Of a DNA stretch of 40,017 nt, positions 29,461 to 37,618 are shown one piece after another. The notes below the pieces were generated by a model. That model was not told where the DNA came from. It was given only the letters and a program-made list of their open reading frames with translations, and ran no database searches. Position 1 is the stretch's first letter; each line of letters begins with the position of its first letter. The position numbers were made by a program, and so were the translations under genes. Origin of the DNA: Candidatus Microgenomates bacterium (lineage in GTDB: Bacteria; Patescibacteriota; Microgenomatia; UBA1406; GWC2-37-13); contig JAHFKS010000006.1 of the NCBI GenBank assembly GCA_023245215.1, positions 2,004 through 42,020 of the forward strand. The letters are read 5' to 3'.

Positions 29461-30851
29461 ACTAATTTGCCCAATCTTTTAATGCATTCTTCTTTTCCTA
29501 AAATTTCCATCGATTCATTAAGGGGTGGGGAGATTTTTTTACCGGTAATGATGACACGTAAAACCATAAAAAATTCCCCGGCTTTAATTCCTAGTTTTTT
29601 AACCAGCGCCTGCATTGATTCGCCAATTGCATTTGCTTTCCATTCGCTGATTTTTTCCAATTCTTCCTTCATGTTCTTCAATAAAGCCTGTTTGGCTTCC
29701 AATCGTATCTCAAATGATTCTGGAGGCTTAAAGAAAAATTCGCAAAGCGGCAGATAGTCGGCAAGTTTTTTAATCCTTTCTTTAATTAAGGGTATTGTTT
29801 TTCCAATTATTTCTTCTGGGTATTTTTTGTTATAGAATTCATAAATCTTCAGTTTTAAATCTTCATTTTCTATATCTCTAATGTAAACTCCGTTCATCCA
29901 TTCGAGTTTCACCGGGTCAAAAACTGGTGCGGTTTTTTGGATATCTTTAATGTCAAAAACCTTTATATACTCCTCGAGTGAGAAAACTTCTTTTCCTTCG
30001 GGATGACTCCAACCCATTAGAGCCAGATAGTTTAATAAGGCTTCGGAAAAAATTCCCTTATCCAGATACCACGAAGTCCAAACCGGGTTTTTTCGTTTTG
30101 AAAGCTTAGATTTATCAGGATTTCTTAAGAGGGAGATATGGGCAAAGACCGGCAGCTTCCAACCAAAAGCCTGGTATAAAATTACGTGCTTCGGAGTCGA
30201 AGGCAGCCACTCTTCGCCGCGGATTATATGACTTATTTCCATCAGGTGATCGTCGACGACGACTCCCAGATGGTATGTAGGAAATCCGTCTGATTTTAAT
30301 AGAACCTGGTCGTCAAGGTTCTTATTATCAATAGTAATCTCTCCGCGGACAACGTCATTAAACTTAACCTGTCCTTCGGGAATCAACAAACGGACAACAT
30401 GGGGAAGATTTCTTTCTTTGACTTGTTCGACAATTTCTTTTTGGTTAGAAAAACATAGGCGGTCGTATTTGGGGATCTGCTTTTTTGCCACCTGCTCTTC
30501 TCTCATTTTTGTCAGCCTTTCCGGAGTACAAATGCAGTAATACGCTTTTCCTTTATCAACCAATTCTTCCGCGTGTTTTTTATAAATATTCAGCCTCTCT
30601 GATTGTCTGTAAGGGGCAAATTTTCCGCCGGTATTTGGCGACTCATCGGCAACTAGGCCGATTCTATTGAAGGTGTCGAGCATCTTTTCTTCGCCGCCTT
30701 TGACTAACCTGGTTCTATCAGTATCTTCAATGCGAATTATAAACTGGCCGTGATTTTTCTTGGCCCAGGCATAGTTCATTAGGGCTGCGGCAATACTGCC
30801 GACGTGGACATCCTGTCCTGTTGGTGAAGGAGCAATCCGGGTTCTAACCAT
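29457..30851 (-). CDS. gltX: Glutamyl-tRNA synthetase
   Basis: 464 residues. The class I signature appears as RIAPSPTGQDVHVGS, with HVGS for HIGH, and RIEDTDRTR. The zinc-type insert YYCICTPERL, then YDRLC, holds three Cys. The KMSKS loop is KLSKRKNPV. The C-terminal anticodon-binding region is present but the end is short and helical. It charges tRNA-Glu; whether it also mischarges the tRNA-Gln found at 13082 depends on GatCAB or GlnRS, not seen here. TATAAT lies 7 nt before the ATG. Confidence 0.95.
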   Translation of the reverse strand: MVRTRIAPSPTGQDVHVGSIAAALMNYAWAKKNHGQFIIRIEDTDRTRLVKGGEEKMLDTFNRIGLVADESPNTGGKFAPYRQSERLNIYKKHAEELVDKGKAYYCICTPERLTKMREEQVAKKQIPKYDRLCFSNQKEIVEQVKERNLPHVVRLLIPEGQVKFNDVVRGEITIDNKNLDDQVLLKSDGFPTYHLGVVVDDHLMEISHIIRGEEWLPSTPKHVILYQAFGWKLPVFAHISLLRNPDKSKLSKRKNPVWTSWYLDKGIFSEALLNYLALMGWSHPEGKEVFSLEEYIKVFDIKDIQKTAPVFDPVKLEWMNGVYIRDIENEDLKLKIYEFYNKKYPEEIIGKTIPLIKERIKKLADYLPLCEFFFKPPESFEIRLEAKQALLKNMKEELEKISEWKANAIGESMQALVKKLGIKAGEFFMVLRVIITGKKISPPLNESMEILGKEECIKRLGKLV

Positions 30852-30858
30852 GAATAAA

Positions 30859-30864
30859 ATTATA
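30859..30864 (-). promoter_or_regulatory. -10 element of gltX
   Basis: TATAAT on the minus strand, 7 nt upstream of the ATG at 30851; leaderless start predicted. Confidence 0.65.
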
Positions 30865-30875
30865 TAATATTCGCC

Positions 30876-31481
30876 CTATTTATATTCCATGTAGCTTTTT
30901 AAGGTATCTTCTACTTCTTTCCAGTTTAGATTTTCAAAAAAAGCATCGATATAGCTTCCCCTGTTTACTCCGTAATCAATAAAATAAGCGTGTTCATAAG
31001 TATCGAGGGCCAAAATAGGCTCGACCTCCCACATAGGAAAAGTATTCTGCGAATCGCCAAGATAGTTGACTAGTCTTTCTTCCCGCCAGTTCCAACCGGT
31101 CCAGACCCAGCCGCGGGCGGCAATGCCAGTAGCTTTAAGGTCTTTTTTGTAGACGTCAAAACTCCCGAAATCTTTTTCAATCTGTTTCAAAAGGTCACCG
31201 TTTGGAGAACCGCCTTTTCCGCCAAGATGAGAAAAATAAATTTCATGGTTGACGACGCCCCCCCAGGCAAAAGAAAGCTCAACTTTGAGCTCACGAACTG
31301 CTGAAAAAACCTGGTTGGCTTTTGCCAAGTCGTCCTCGGTCAAAGCGGCTAATTTTTCCTGGATTTCATTGTATTTGTTAACGTATCCTTGATAAAGCTT
31401 AAGATGTTCTTCGATTGTTTTTTTGGAAATTCCCTTCATTGTAAACAAACTGTCGGAAAATTTTTCTGCCTCAAGTTTCAT
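30876..31481 (-). CDS. Superoxide dismutase, Fe/Mn family (divergent form)
   Basis: 201 residues. The ligands are kept: the first His in TIEEHLKLYQGYV, the second in VVNHEIYF, and Asp and the third His in DTYEHAYFIDYG. The stretch between the first His and Tyr lacks the HH pair of classical enzymes (HYGKHHQTY) and is one residue shorter; the usual Trp before the second His is shifted (WGGVVNHE). This looks like a distinct subfamily, so activity is likely but unproven. The start at 31481 is preferred over 31490, which overlaps a TTATAT -10. Possible operator repeats lie upstream. Confidence 0.88.
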   Translation of the reverse strand: MKLEAEKFSDSLFTMKGISKKTIEEHLKLYQGYVNKYNEIQEKLAALTEDDLAKANQVFSAVRELKVELSFAWGGVVNHEIYFSHLGGKGGSPNGDLLKQIEKDFGSFDVYKKDLKATGIAARGWVWTGWNWREERLVNYLGDSQNTFPMWEVEPILALDTYEHAYFIDYGVNRGSYIDAFFENLNWKEVEDTLKSYMEYK

Positions 31482-31492
31482 TGCTTTCATAT

Positions 31493-31520
31493 AACTATTA
31501 TTTAACTAGTAATAGTTAAA
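31493..31520. promoter_or_regulatory. Nested inverted repeats upstream of the superoxide dismutase gene
   Basis: TTTAACTA (31501-31508) and TAGTTAAA (31513-31520) form an 8-bp perfect inverted repeat with a 4-bp gap. A second 8-bp inverted repeat, AACTATTA (31493-31500) with TAATAGTT (31510-31517), interlocks with it. They lie in the promoter zone, so an operator is likely. Confidence 0.55.
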
Positions 31521-31531
31521 TTGTAGACTTT

Positions 31532-32221
31532 TTATTTTTTAGTGTCAATTAGATCGGATCGTTTTTTTTTAGTTTCTTCTACTGCTTTTTCACTTTTCCA
31601 TTTTTCGATTTCTTTATGGTTGCCGCCGGTTAAAATTTTTGGCACTTTCAAACCATGGAATTCTTCCGGCCTAGTATATTGTGGGTACTCTAATAGTTTT
31701 TTTCCTTGAATATTAAATGTTTCGTTGATAGTCGCCTCTTCTTTTTTCAAAACTCCCGGAATGAGACGAACAACAGAATCGGTTATCATCGCCGCCGGTA
31801 GTTCCCCACCCGTCAAAATAAAATCCCCGACTGAGACTTCCTCGTCAATAAATTCAGTCACTCTTTCATCAACCCCTTCATAATGACCAGCAATAATTAT
31901 TAAGTTGTCTGACTTTGAATATTCCTGCGCTTTTTTTTGATTGAACTGTTTTCCTTTTGGGCTAGTTAAAATTACTTTTAAATTTTTACCTACATTTTTG
32001 ACTTTTTGTAATGCTTTATGAACAACATCAACCCGTATCACCATTCCCGCTCCTCCTCCATAAGGCCTGTCGTCAACAGTACCATAGTCATCGATGGCAA
32101 AATCCCGAAGATTTATAATTTCCACCTCGACCAGTTTTTTTTCCTGCGCCCTTTTTATTATGCTTTCTTCAAAAAATCCGGAGATCATTTTCGGAAAAAG
32201 GGTAATTATAGAAATTTTCAT
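31532..32221 (-). CDS. trmD: tRNA (guanine-N1-)-methyltransferase
   Basis: 229 residues. Starts MKISIITLFPKMISGFFEESI. SPOUT trefoil motifs are seen: DDRPYGGGAGMV, LTSPKGKQFNQ, IIAGHYEGVDERV (the AGRYEGxDERV region, with His for Arg), VGDFILTGGELPA, EYPQYTRPEEF and LTGGNHKEIEKW. It methylates G37 next to the anticodon in tRNAs reading CNN codons, including the tRNA-Pro(TGG) type found at 37476. The ATG at 32221 is 1 nt after the stop of the upstream EamA-like gene, so they form an operon. Confidence 0.96.
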   Translation of the reverse strand: MKISIITLFPKMISGFFEESIIKRAQEKKLVEVEIINLRDFAIDDYGTVDDRPYGGGAGMVIRVDVVHKALQKVKNVGKNLKVILTSPKGKQFNQKKAQEYSKSDNLIIIAGHYEGVDERVTEFIDEEVSVGDFILTGGELPAAMITDSVVRLIPGVLKKEEATINETFNIQGKKLLEYPQYTRPEEFHGLKVPKILTGGNHKEIEKWKSEKAVEETKKKRSDLIDTKK

Positions 32222-32222
32222 T

Positions 32223-32636
32223 TTATTTAAAAGCAACTAGAAAAAAACCGGAAATCATCAATAATCCTCCAATAACGGATTTAAAAGAAATATTTTCTTT
32301 TAGAAAAACCATACTCAATATTAAAGTACCCAATGGTAACATTAAAACAGCCAAACTTACGTTAAAAGCATTTGTTGATTTTTGAACGCCGGTGACATAA
32401 AAAATTTGAGCTAAAAACCAAGAAGTAAAGGCGTAGATTAATATGACAGCCCAATTATTTATTGATAACTTTTCTTTGACTATAAAAAAAACCGGCAGAT
32501 AGAATAGCGATCCGATTATTGATCCAATCGCGGAAAGAAAAAAAACATTTGTTGTTGGAAAAAATTTTTTTATAAAAATTATTTCGCTGGCGTAAAGTAG
32601 CTCGGCAACAATTACATATATTAAACCAACATCCAT
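32223..32636 (-). CDS. Half-size EamA/DMT-type membrane transporter (137 aa)
   Basis: Five hydrophobic helices, a single EamA repeat where most members have two. Ends [16 protein letters not shown], typical of EamA domains. Half-size forms must pair as dimers. The substrate is unknown. TATAAT lies 6 nt before the ATG, and the trmD gene follows after 1 nt. The start codon is only 15 bp from that of yidD on the other strand. Confidence 0.85.
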   Translation of the reverse strand: MDVGLIYVIVAELLYASEIIFIKKFFPTTNVFFLSAIGSIIGSLFYLPVFFIVKEKLSINNWAVILIYAFTSWFLAQIFYVTGVQKSTNAFNVSLAVLMLPLGTLILSMVFLKENISFKSVIGGLLMISGFFLVAFK

Positions 32637-32638
32637 AG

Positions 32639-32648
32639 TAAAATTATA
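32639..32648. promoter_or_regulatory. Overlapping divergent -10 boxes in a 15-bp intergenic gap
   Basis: Minus strand TATAAT (32648-32643) ends 6 nt before the ATG at 32636. Plus strand TAAAAT (32639-32644) ends 7 nt before the ATG at 32652. The boxes share two bases. Any -35 must lie within the coding part of the opposite gene. Confidence 0.65.
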
Positions 32649-32651
32649 GCA

Positions 32652-32888
32652 ATGAAAAAGCTTATTTTAAGACTTATTAAAGGATATCAGAATACTAAAT
32701 TCTTCCGAAGTACAATTCTCAAACAGCTATATCTAACCGACGCCGTCTGCCGCTTCCGCCCCACTTGTTCCGACTATACTTACCAGACAATAGAAAAATA
32801 TGGAGTCGGCAAAGGAATATTGTTAGGATTAAAAAGAATCATCCGCTGCCACCCTTGGAATAAAGGCGGCTATGATCCTATTCCCTAG
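32652..32888 (+). CDS. yidD: Membrane protein insertion efficiency factor YidD
   Basis: 78 residues, the usual size. Conserved [11 protein letters not shown] near the start, [19 protein letters not shown] and [14 protein letters not shown] at the end. YidD is a small membrane-associated protein that assists YidC-mediated insertion. It usually sits with rnpA, rpmH and yidC, none of which is here. It overlaps the convergent aldolase gene by 11 bp. Confidence 0.95.
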   Translation: MKKLILRLIKGYQNTKFFRSTILKQLYLTDAVCRFRPTCSDYTYQTIEKYGVGKGILLGLKRIIRCHPWNKGGYDPIP

Positions 32889-33870
32889 CGTCAGAGACTT
32901 TTTTTGCCCTCGATAAGAATGCTTCTTGGGCTGCCTTGACGTTTTCCTGTTTTCCGCCCCAAGCCTTCAAACCTTCCTGTTGAAGAGCCCGGCCAAAAGA
33001 ATAACTCAACTGCCAAGGAAGATTTTTATACGCCTTGTTCATTGTCTGCAAATATTCTGTCGACTGGTCGGGAGTCAGGCCACCTGACAAAAATACAATC
33101 CCGGGTACTTCCGGCGGAACGGTTTTTTGCAAGGTCTCGACAGTCAAGCGGGCGATTTCATCAACTGCCGCCTGTTTTGAGGCATCTTTTCCGGAAAGGA
33201 CCATGTTCGGTTTCAGAAGCATTCCGTCGAGCTGAATATTAAATTCTTTCAACCAATAAAAAACATCTTTTAATACTTCTTCTGTGACTTCTCTGCTTCT
33301 GTTGATATCGTGGTCTCCTGCCAACACCAATACTTCCGGTTCGACTATCGGCACCAGTCCTGACCGCTGGGAAAGAAATGCATATTGTGCCAGGCCGACT
33401 GAATTTACTGTAATCGCCGCTTTTGTCGGCATATCTTTATCAACTTTATATACCGCTCTCCACTTAGCAAAAGCGCAGCCGAGGGTTTTATATTCAGCTA
33501 GTCTTTCTTCTAATTTATCCAGCCCCTGGGTGAAAGTTTCTTCTTTTTCATTAAATTTGACGGTCCCTTTATCGACCTTTATTCCCGGGTAAACATTTTT
33601 TAACTTAAGAAAATCAGCGATCAATTTTCCGTCGGTCATCGGTTGTCTCAAGGTTTCGTCAAATAAAATAATTCCGCTGATTGCGTTTTCAAACCCCGCA
33701 GCATGGACCATAATTTCCCGCCAAAGAGAACGGTTCTCAATGGTTGATTCCACACCAATTGCGTCTAAACGTTTCTTCATCGTCCCGACGCTTTCATCTG
33801 CAGCAAGAATTCCTTTCTTAGGAGCAACTATTTCCTTCGCAACCTTAGTCAATTGGTCATTTGATGTCAT
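32878..33870 (-). CDS. Class I fructose-bisphosphate aldolase
   Basis: 330 residues. The opening [20 protein letters not shown] is the class I (eukaryote-type) signature. KWRAVYKV carries the substrate-binding Lys, VPIVEPEVL the catalytic Glu, and [12 protein letters not shown] the Schiff-base Lys; [11 protein letters not shown] is the phosphate site. It interconverts fructose 1,6-bisphosphate with two triose phosphates without a metal. It is divergent from glpX and close to gap and pgk, so this is a central carbon cluster. Confidence 0.95.
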   Translation of the reverse strand: MTSNDQLTKVAKEIVAPKKGILAADESVGTMKKRLDAIGVESTIENRSLWREIMVHAAGFENAISGIILFDETLRQPMTDGKLIADFLKLKNVYPGIKVDKGTVKFNEKEETFTQGLDKLEERLAEYKTLGCAFAKWRAVYKVDKDMPTKAAITVNSVGLAQYAFLSQRSGLVPIVEPEVLVLAGDHDINRSREVTEEVLKDVFYWLKEFNIQLDGMLLKPNMVLSGKDASKQAAVDEIARLTVETLQKTVPPEVPGIVFLSGGLTPDQSTEYLQTMNKAYKNLPWQLSYSFGRALQQEGLKAWGGKQENVKAAQEAFLSRAKKVSDARE

Positions 33871-33909
33871 AATAAAAACATTCTATAATTATCAAAAAAC
33901 AAATGCAAG

Positions 33910-33938
33910 TTGACAAAACCCTATCTAATTTGTAAATT
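33910..33938 (+). promoter_or_regulatory. Promoter of the glpX-gap-pgk operon
   Basis: TTGACA (33910-33915), a 17-bp spacer and TAAATT (33933-33938). The start site is expected near 33945, leaving a leader of about 7 nt before the ATG at 33952. Confidence 0.6.
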
Positions 33939-33951
33939 ATAGACAACCAAT

Positions 33952-34902
33952 ATGGACCGAAACCTCGCCCTTGAATTTGTCCGCGTAACCGAAGCCGCTG
34001 CTATTGCCGCCGCCCACTGGGTAGGACGGGGAGAAAAAAACAAAGCCGACGGAGCCGCTGTCGACGAAATGAGAAAAAGATTTAATAATGTCGATTTTAA
34101 AGGACTGGTTGTCATTGGCGAAGGAGAAAAAGATGAAGCGCCGATGCTTTATACCGGAGAAAAAGTCGGTACAGGCCGCGGCCCGCAGATGGATCTTGCT
34201 ATCGATCCCCTTGAATGTACAGACAGCGTCGCCCACGGAAGATACAACGCCTTAGCTGTCATTGCCGCCGGAGCACACGGAAGTCTACTCCACGCCCCGG
34301 ACACCTACATGGAAAAAATAGCCACCGGTCCGGAAGCCGCCAAAGTTATAGACCTTGACGATTCCGTAACTAATAATATTAAAAAAACCGCCAAAGCAAT
34401 CGGCAAGGATGTGAGAGAAATTACCATTATGATGCTCGACCGGGAAAGAAACTATCCGATTATGAACGAAGCCAGGTCAATCGGCGCCAGAGTAAGGTTG
34501 ATCACGGACGGCGACGTCGCCGCCGGCATCGCCACCTGTATCCCGGAATCAGGTATTGACCTTTTGATGGGAAGCGGTGGATCAACCGAAGCAGTTCTGG
34601 CTGCGGTCGCCCTGAAAATCCTTGGTGGGGAAATGTTGAGCCGGTTTAAACCGAAAAAAGAATCTGACGTTGGCAAAATTAAAGCCATGGGAATAAAAAA
34701 CGTCAAAAAAATCTTTACTGCGTCCGACCTTGCCCGCGGCGACGAGTTGACTTTTACGGCAACAGGAGTCATCGACGGCCCGTTTTTACAAGGCGTTATC
34801 TTCAGGAAAAACCGGACTATTACCCATTCTATTGTCATGAGAGCCAAGTCAAAAACCATCCGCTATATCACTACTCATCACCATTTGTATAAGGTAAAAT
34901 AA
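33952..34902 (+). CDS. glpX: Class II fructose-1,6-bisphosphatase (GlpX)
   Basis: 316 residues. VIGEGEKDEAPMLYTGE and MDLAIDPLECTDSVAHG are the metal- and phosphate-binding motifs (Asp/Glu of DPLE). LITDGDVAAGIATC and MGSGGSTEAVLAA follow. It removes the 1-phosphate of fructose 1,6-bisphosphate, the committed step of gluconeogenesis. Next to it lie aldolase (divergent), GAPDH and PGK, so flux toward sugar phosphates is encoded as a unit. The gap gene begins 7 nt after its stop. Confidence 0.96.
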   Translation: MDRNLALEFVRVTEAAAIAAAHWVGRGEKNKADGAAVDEMRKRFNNVDFKGLVVIGEGEKDEAPMLYTGEKVGTGRGPQMDLAIDPLECTDSVAHGRYNALAVIAAGAHGSLLHAPDTYMEKIATGPEAAKVIDLDDSVTNNIKKTAKAIGKDVREITIMMLDRERNYPIMNEARSIGARVRLITDGDVAAGIATCIPESGIDLLMGSGGSTEAVLAAVALKILGGEMLSRFKPKKESDVGKIKAMGIKNVKKIFTASDLARGDELTFTATGVIDGPFLQGVIFRKNRTITHSIVMRAKSKTIRYITTHHHLYKVK

Positions 34903-34909
34903 ATATAGA

Positions 34910-35923
34910 ATGAAAAGAATTAAAGTTGGTCTAAACGGTTTTGGCCGTATCGGAAGAGCCTTCACCAGAATTGCCTTATCAAGAGATGTTTTTGATTTAA
35001 CAGTAATCAATACTAGAAAGACTCCCAATTCGATGATGGCCTACCTACTCCAACACGATTCTGTCTACAGAACTTTTAATAAAGAAGTTAAAGAAGAAAC
35101 CGACGGCATTTCAGTTAACGGTAAAAAAATTACCACACTTCTCAATGATAAACCAGAAAATATTCCTTGGGATAAATATAATGTCGACGTTGTTGTTGAC
35201 GCCACCGGCGCTTTCCCGAAAAAACCCGATTTAGCTAAACATTTAAAAGGTTCGGTAAAAAAAGTCGTTTTGTCGGCCCCTGCCAAAGATGAAGAAACTC
35301 CTTTTGTCGTTTTGGGAGTCAACGACGATAAGTTTGATTTCAAAAAAGAATCAGTTATTTCTATGGCTTCGTGCACTACAAACTGCGCCGCACCCATGTT
35401 TAAAGTAATCAACGATAATTTTAAAGTGCAGACCGGCTTTTTGACAACGGTCCATGCCGCGACAATTAGTCAAAGCCTGTTGGACGACGCCGGTAAAAAG
35501 GAAGACAGATCGAGAGCCGCTTTTATTAACATAGTTCCTTCAACAACTGGGGCCGCTAAAGCCGTTGCCCGCGTCATCCCCGATTTGAAAAACAAGGTCG
35601 ACGGCATGTCTCTCCGGGTTCCAGTCGCCACCGGATCAATTACCGATATCTCCGTAATAGTGGAAAAACCAACTAATGCTGATGAAATCAACCAAAAATT
35701 TAAAGAAGCTTCTGAAAAACTGATGAAAGGAATCCTTGGCTATGAAAAACAGATATTAGTTTCATCTGATTATATCGGTTCTTCTTATTCCTGCATCTTT
35801 GACGCCAACTACACCAAAGTCATCAACGGCAACCTGGTCAAAATCTTCGGTTGGTACGACAACGAGTGGGGCTATTCAACCAGATTAGTAGATTTAGTTG
35901 AACGTTTGGCTGAATATGTCTAA
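34910..35923 (+). CDS. gap: Glyceraldehyde-3-phosphate dehydrogenase, type I
   Basis: 337 residues. NAD-binding start VGLNGFGRIGRAF; active site MASCTTNCAAPMFKVI with the catalytic Cys; HAATISQSLLDD for phosphate binding; and NEWGYSTRLVDLVERL near the end. It oxidises glyceraldehyde 3-phosphate to 1,3-bisphosphoglycerate, or the reverse. It lies in the operon between glpX (7-nt gap) and pgk (8-bp overlap). Confidence 0.96.
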   Translation: MKRIKVGLNGFGRIGRAFTRIALSRDVFDLTVINTRKTPNSMMAYLLQHDSVYRTFNKEVKEETDGISVNGKKITTLLNDKPENIPWDKYNVDVVVDATGAFPKKPDLAKHLKGSVKKVVLSAPAKDEETPFVVLGVNDDKFDFKKESVISMASCTTNCAAPMFKVINDNFKVQTGFLTTVHAATISQSLLDDAGKKEDRSRAAFINIVPSTTGAAKAVARVIPDLKNKVDGMSLRVPVATGSITDISVIVEKPTNADEINQKFKEASEKLMKGILGYEKQILVSSDYIGSSYSCIFDANYTKVINGNLVKIFGWYDNEWGYSTRLVDLVERLAEYV

Positions 35924-37079
35924 AGTCACCTACATTGATGAAGTTGAAATAAAAAATAAGACCATTCTTCTCCGGGTTGATTTTAACGTCTCATTAAATA
36001 AAAATCTTACCATTGCCGATGATATGAGAATACAACAAGCCTTGCCAACAATTAAGCTGCTTTTAAAAAATAACAACCGGCTCATTATTGTTTCCCATCT
36101 TGGCAGGCCTCAGGGATTTGACGAGAAATATTCTTTACGGGTCGTTGCCGAACGGCTCAAGGAATATCTTCCCAAGGAAAAAATCTACCTGGCAAAAGCA
36201 ATTGAAGAACTAAAAAACAGGCCGGAAAACATTATCGTCTTGGAAAACATCCGGTTTTTTCCTAAGGAAAAAGATTACTCAAATATATTTGCCAAAAAGC
36301 TTTCTTCATTCGCCGATGTCTATGTCAACGATGCTTTTGGAGTCTGCCACCGTTCAGATACATCGGTAATCGGCCCGCCCAAATTTATTCCTTCATACGG
36401 CGGACTTCTCTTAAAAAAAGAGCTGGAAACGATTGCTAAGGTGATTAAAAATCCCAAAAAACCGGTAGTCGCCATCATTGGCGGGGCAAAAGTATCCACC
36501 AAAGTCGGACTGATAAATAAACTGATGAAAATCGTCGACTATCTGATAATCGGCGGCGGCCTGGCCAATACTTTTGTCTGTGCCCAGGGCCACGAAATAG
36601 GCGCCAGTTTCTGTGAATATGAATCGGTGCAATTGGCCAGGAAACTGCTTTCTTTGGCTAAGAATAACCGGGCCTTTATAGTTTTGCCCGTCGACGCAGT
36701 CGTAGCTAATAACAAGGAAGATAAAGAAACTGAGGTGGTCAAAATTGAAAATATTCCCCAAAATAAATGTATTTTTGATATCGGCCCCGAAACCAAGGCA
36801 CAAATTGGAGGAATTATCGCCAAAGCAAAAACCATTATCTGGAACGGCCCGGTCGGTTATTTTGAAAATCCAGCTTTCCGTCAGGGAACTGATTTTATCT
36901 ATTATTCAATTACCCACAATAACAAAGCGATGTCGATTGTCGGCGGCGGCGATACTCTAGCGGCTATTTCAAAAAAAGAATATCTGGATAAGATTACCCA
37001 CATCTCAACCGGAGGCGGCGCCCTGCTTGAATATATTGAGAAAGGAACTCTTCCCGGAATTGAAGCTCTGAAAAAATAA
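35916..37079 (+). CDS. pgk: Phosphoglycerate kinase
   Basis: 387 residues. RVDFNVSLNKN, VSHLGRPQG, ENIRFF, VNDAFGVCHR, GGAKVSTKV, WNGPVGYFE and VGGGDTLAAI are in the standard order, and STGGGALLEYIEKGTLPGI ends the protein. It makes ATP from 1,3-bisphosphoglycerate in glycolysis or runs in reverse. The start at 35916 gives MSKVTYIDE and overlaps the gap stop as ATGTCTAA, so the two are translationally coupled. Its stop touches the stop of the convergent DUF192 gene with no base between. Confidence 0.96.
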   Translation: MSKVTYIDEVEIKNKTILLRVDFNVSLNKNLTIADDMRIQQALPTIKLLLKNNNRLIIVSHLGRPQGFDEKYSLRVVAERLKEYLPKEKIYLAKAIEELKNRPENIIVLENIRFFPKEKDYSNIFAKKLSSFADVYVNDAFGVCHRSDTSVIGPPKFIPSYGGLLLKKELETIAKVIKNPKKPVVAIIGGAKVSTKVGLINKLMKIVDYLIIGGGLANTFVCAQGHEIGASFCEYESVQLARKLLSLAKNNRAFIVLPVDAVVANNKEDKETEVVKIENIPQNKCIFDIGPETKAQIGGIIAKAKTIIWNGPVGYFENPAFRQGTDFIYYSITHNNKAMSIVGGGDTLAAISKKEYLDKITHISTGGGALLEYIEKGTLPGIEALKK

Positions 37080-37472
37080 TTAACGGATAATTTCTATCAC
37101 TTTATCGGCGTTTTTTTTGGAATCAATGGTGAAAGGTTCTTTTGTCTTGTTAATATTAGGAAGATAATCCTTTCCGACTATCTTATCGCCGTCTAACCAA
37201 TAGACATCAAGGTCTAAATAGGTATTTTCATTCCAGAAAGTACGCAGGTCTTTTTCCGGAAAAATAAAAATCATTCCGTCGGCGCCCTTTAGTTCTTCTT
37301 TGTTTTTATAAAACATTAGCCCCTTTTCCCATTCGGAAGAATTTTTGGCAGTAAGCAGTTTATAAGTTTTATTATTGAGTTTGTAGTCTATAAATGAAGA
37401 TTTTTTGTTAAAAGAAAAATAAAAGAAGATAAAAACAAATAAAACTAAAATTCCGATTAGTATTTTTTTCAT
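37080..37472 (-). CDS. DUF192-family anchored protein (130 aa)
   Basis: An N-terminal helix (ILIGILVLFVFIFFYFSF) is followed by a DUF192 domain: LLTAKNSSEWEKGLMFYKN, GADGMIFIFPEKDLRTFWNENTYLDLDVYWLDGDKIVG. The GLM....L....GM.F.F......FW..NT...LD..WLD pattern is the family signature. Members are small exported proteins of unknown role. The ATG lies 3 nt after the 3' end of tRNA-Pro on the same strand, so it is probably expressed from the tRNA transcript. Confidence 0.88.
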   Translation of the reverse strand: MKKILIGILVLFVFIFFYFSFNKKSSFIDYKLNNKTYKLLTAKNSSEWEKGLMFYKNKEELKGADGMIFIFPEKDLRTFWNENTYLDLDVYWLDGDKIVGKDYLPNINKTKEPFTIDSKKNADKVIEIIR

Positions 37473-37475
37473 CTG

Positions 37476-37549
37476 TCGGAGTGGCGAGACTTGAACTCGC
37501 GACCTTACGCTCCCAAAGCGTACGTTCTGGCCATCTGAACTACACTCCG
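37476..37549 (-). tRNA. tRNA-Pro (anticodon TGG)
   Basis: Acceptor CGGAGTG and CACTCCG pair over 7 bp; the discriminator is A at 37476. The anticodon stem TACGC/GCGTA holds loop TTTGGGA with TGG at 37515-37513. The T arm is GCGAG TTCAAGT CTCGC. The 5' C matches bacterial tRNA-Pro. CCA is not encoded. TATAAT at 37570-37565 is a likely -10, 15 nt upstream. Confidence 0.95.
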
Positions 37550-37618
37550 TGTGACATGGAACTAATTATATCATTTTAGCTGCTATAATTATTTTTTCCT
37601 TACTATTACTAAACCAGT

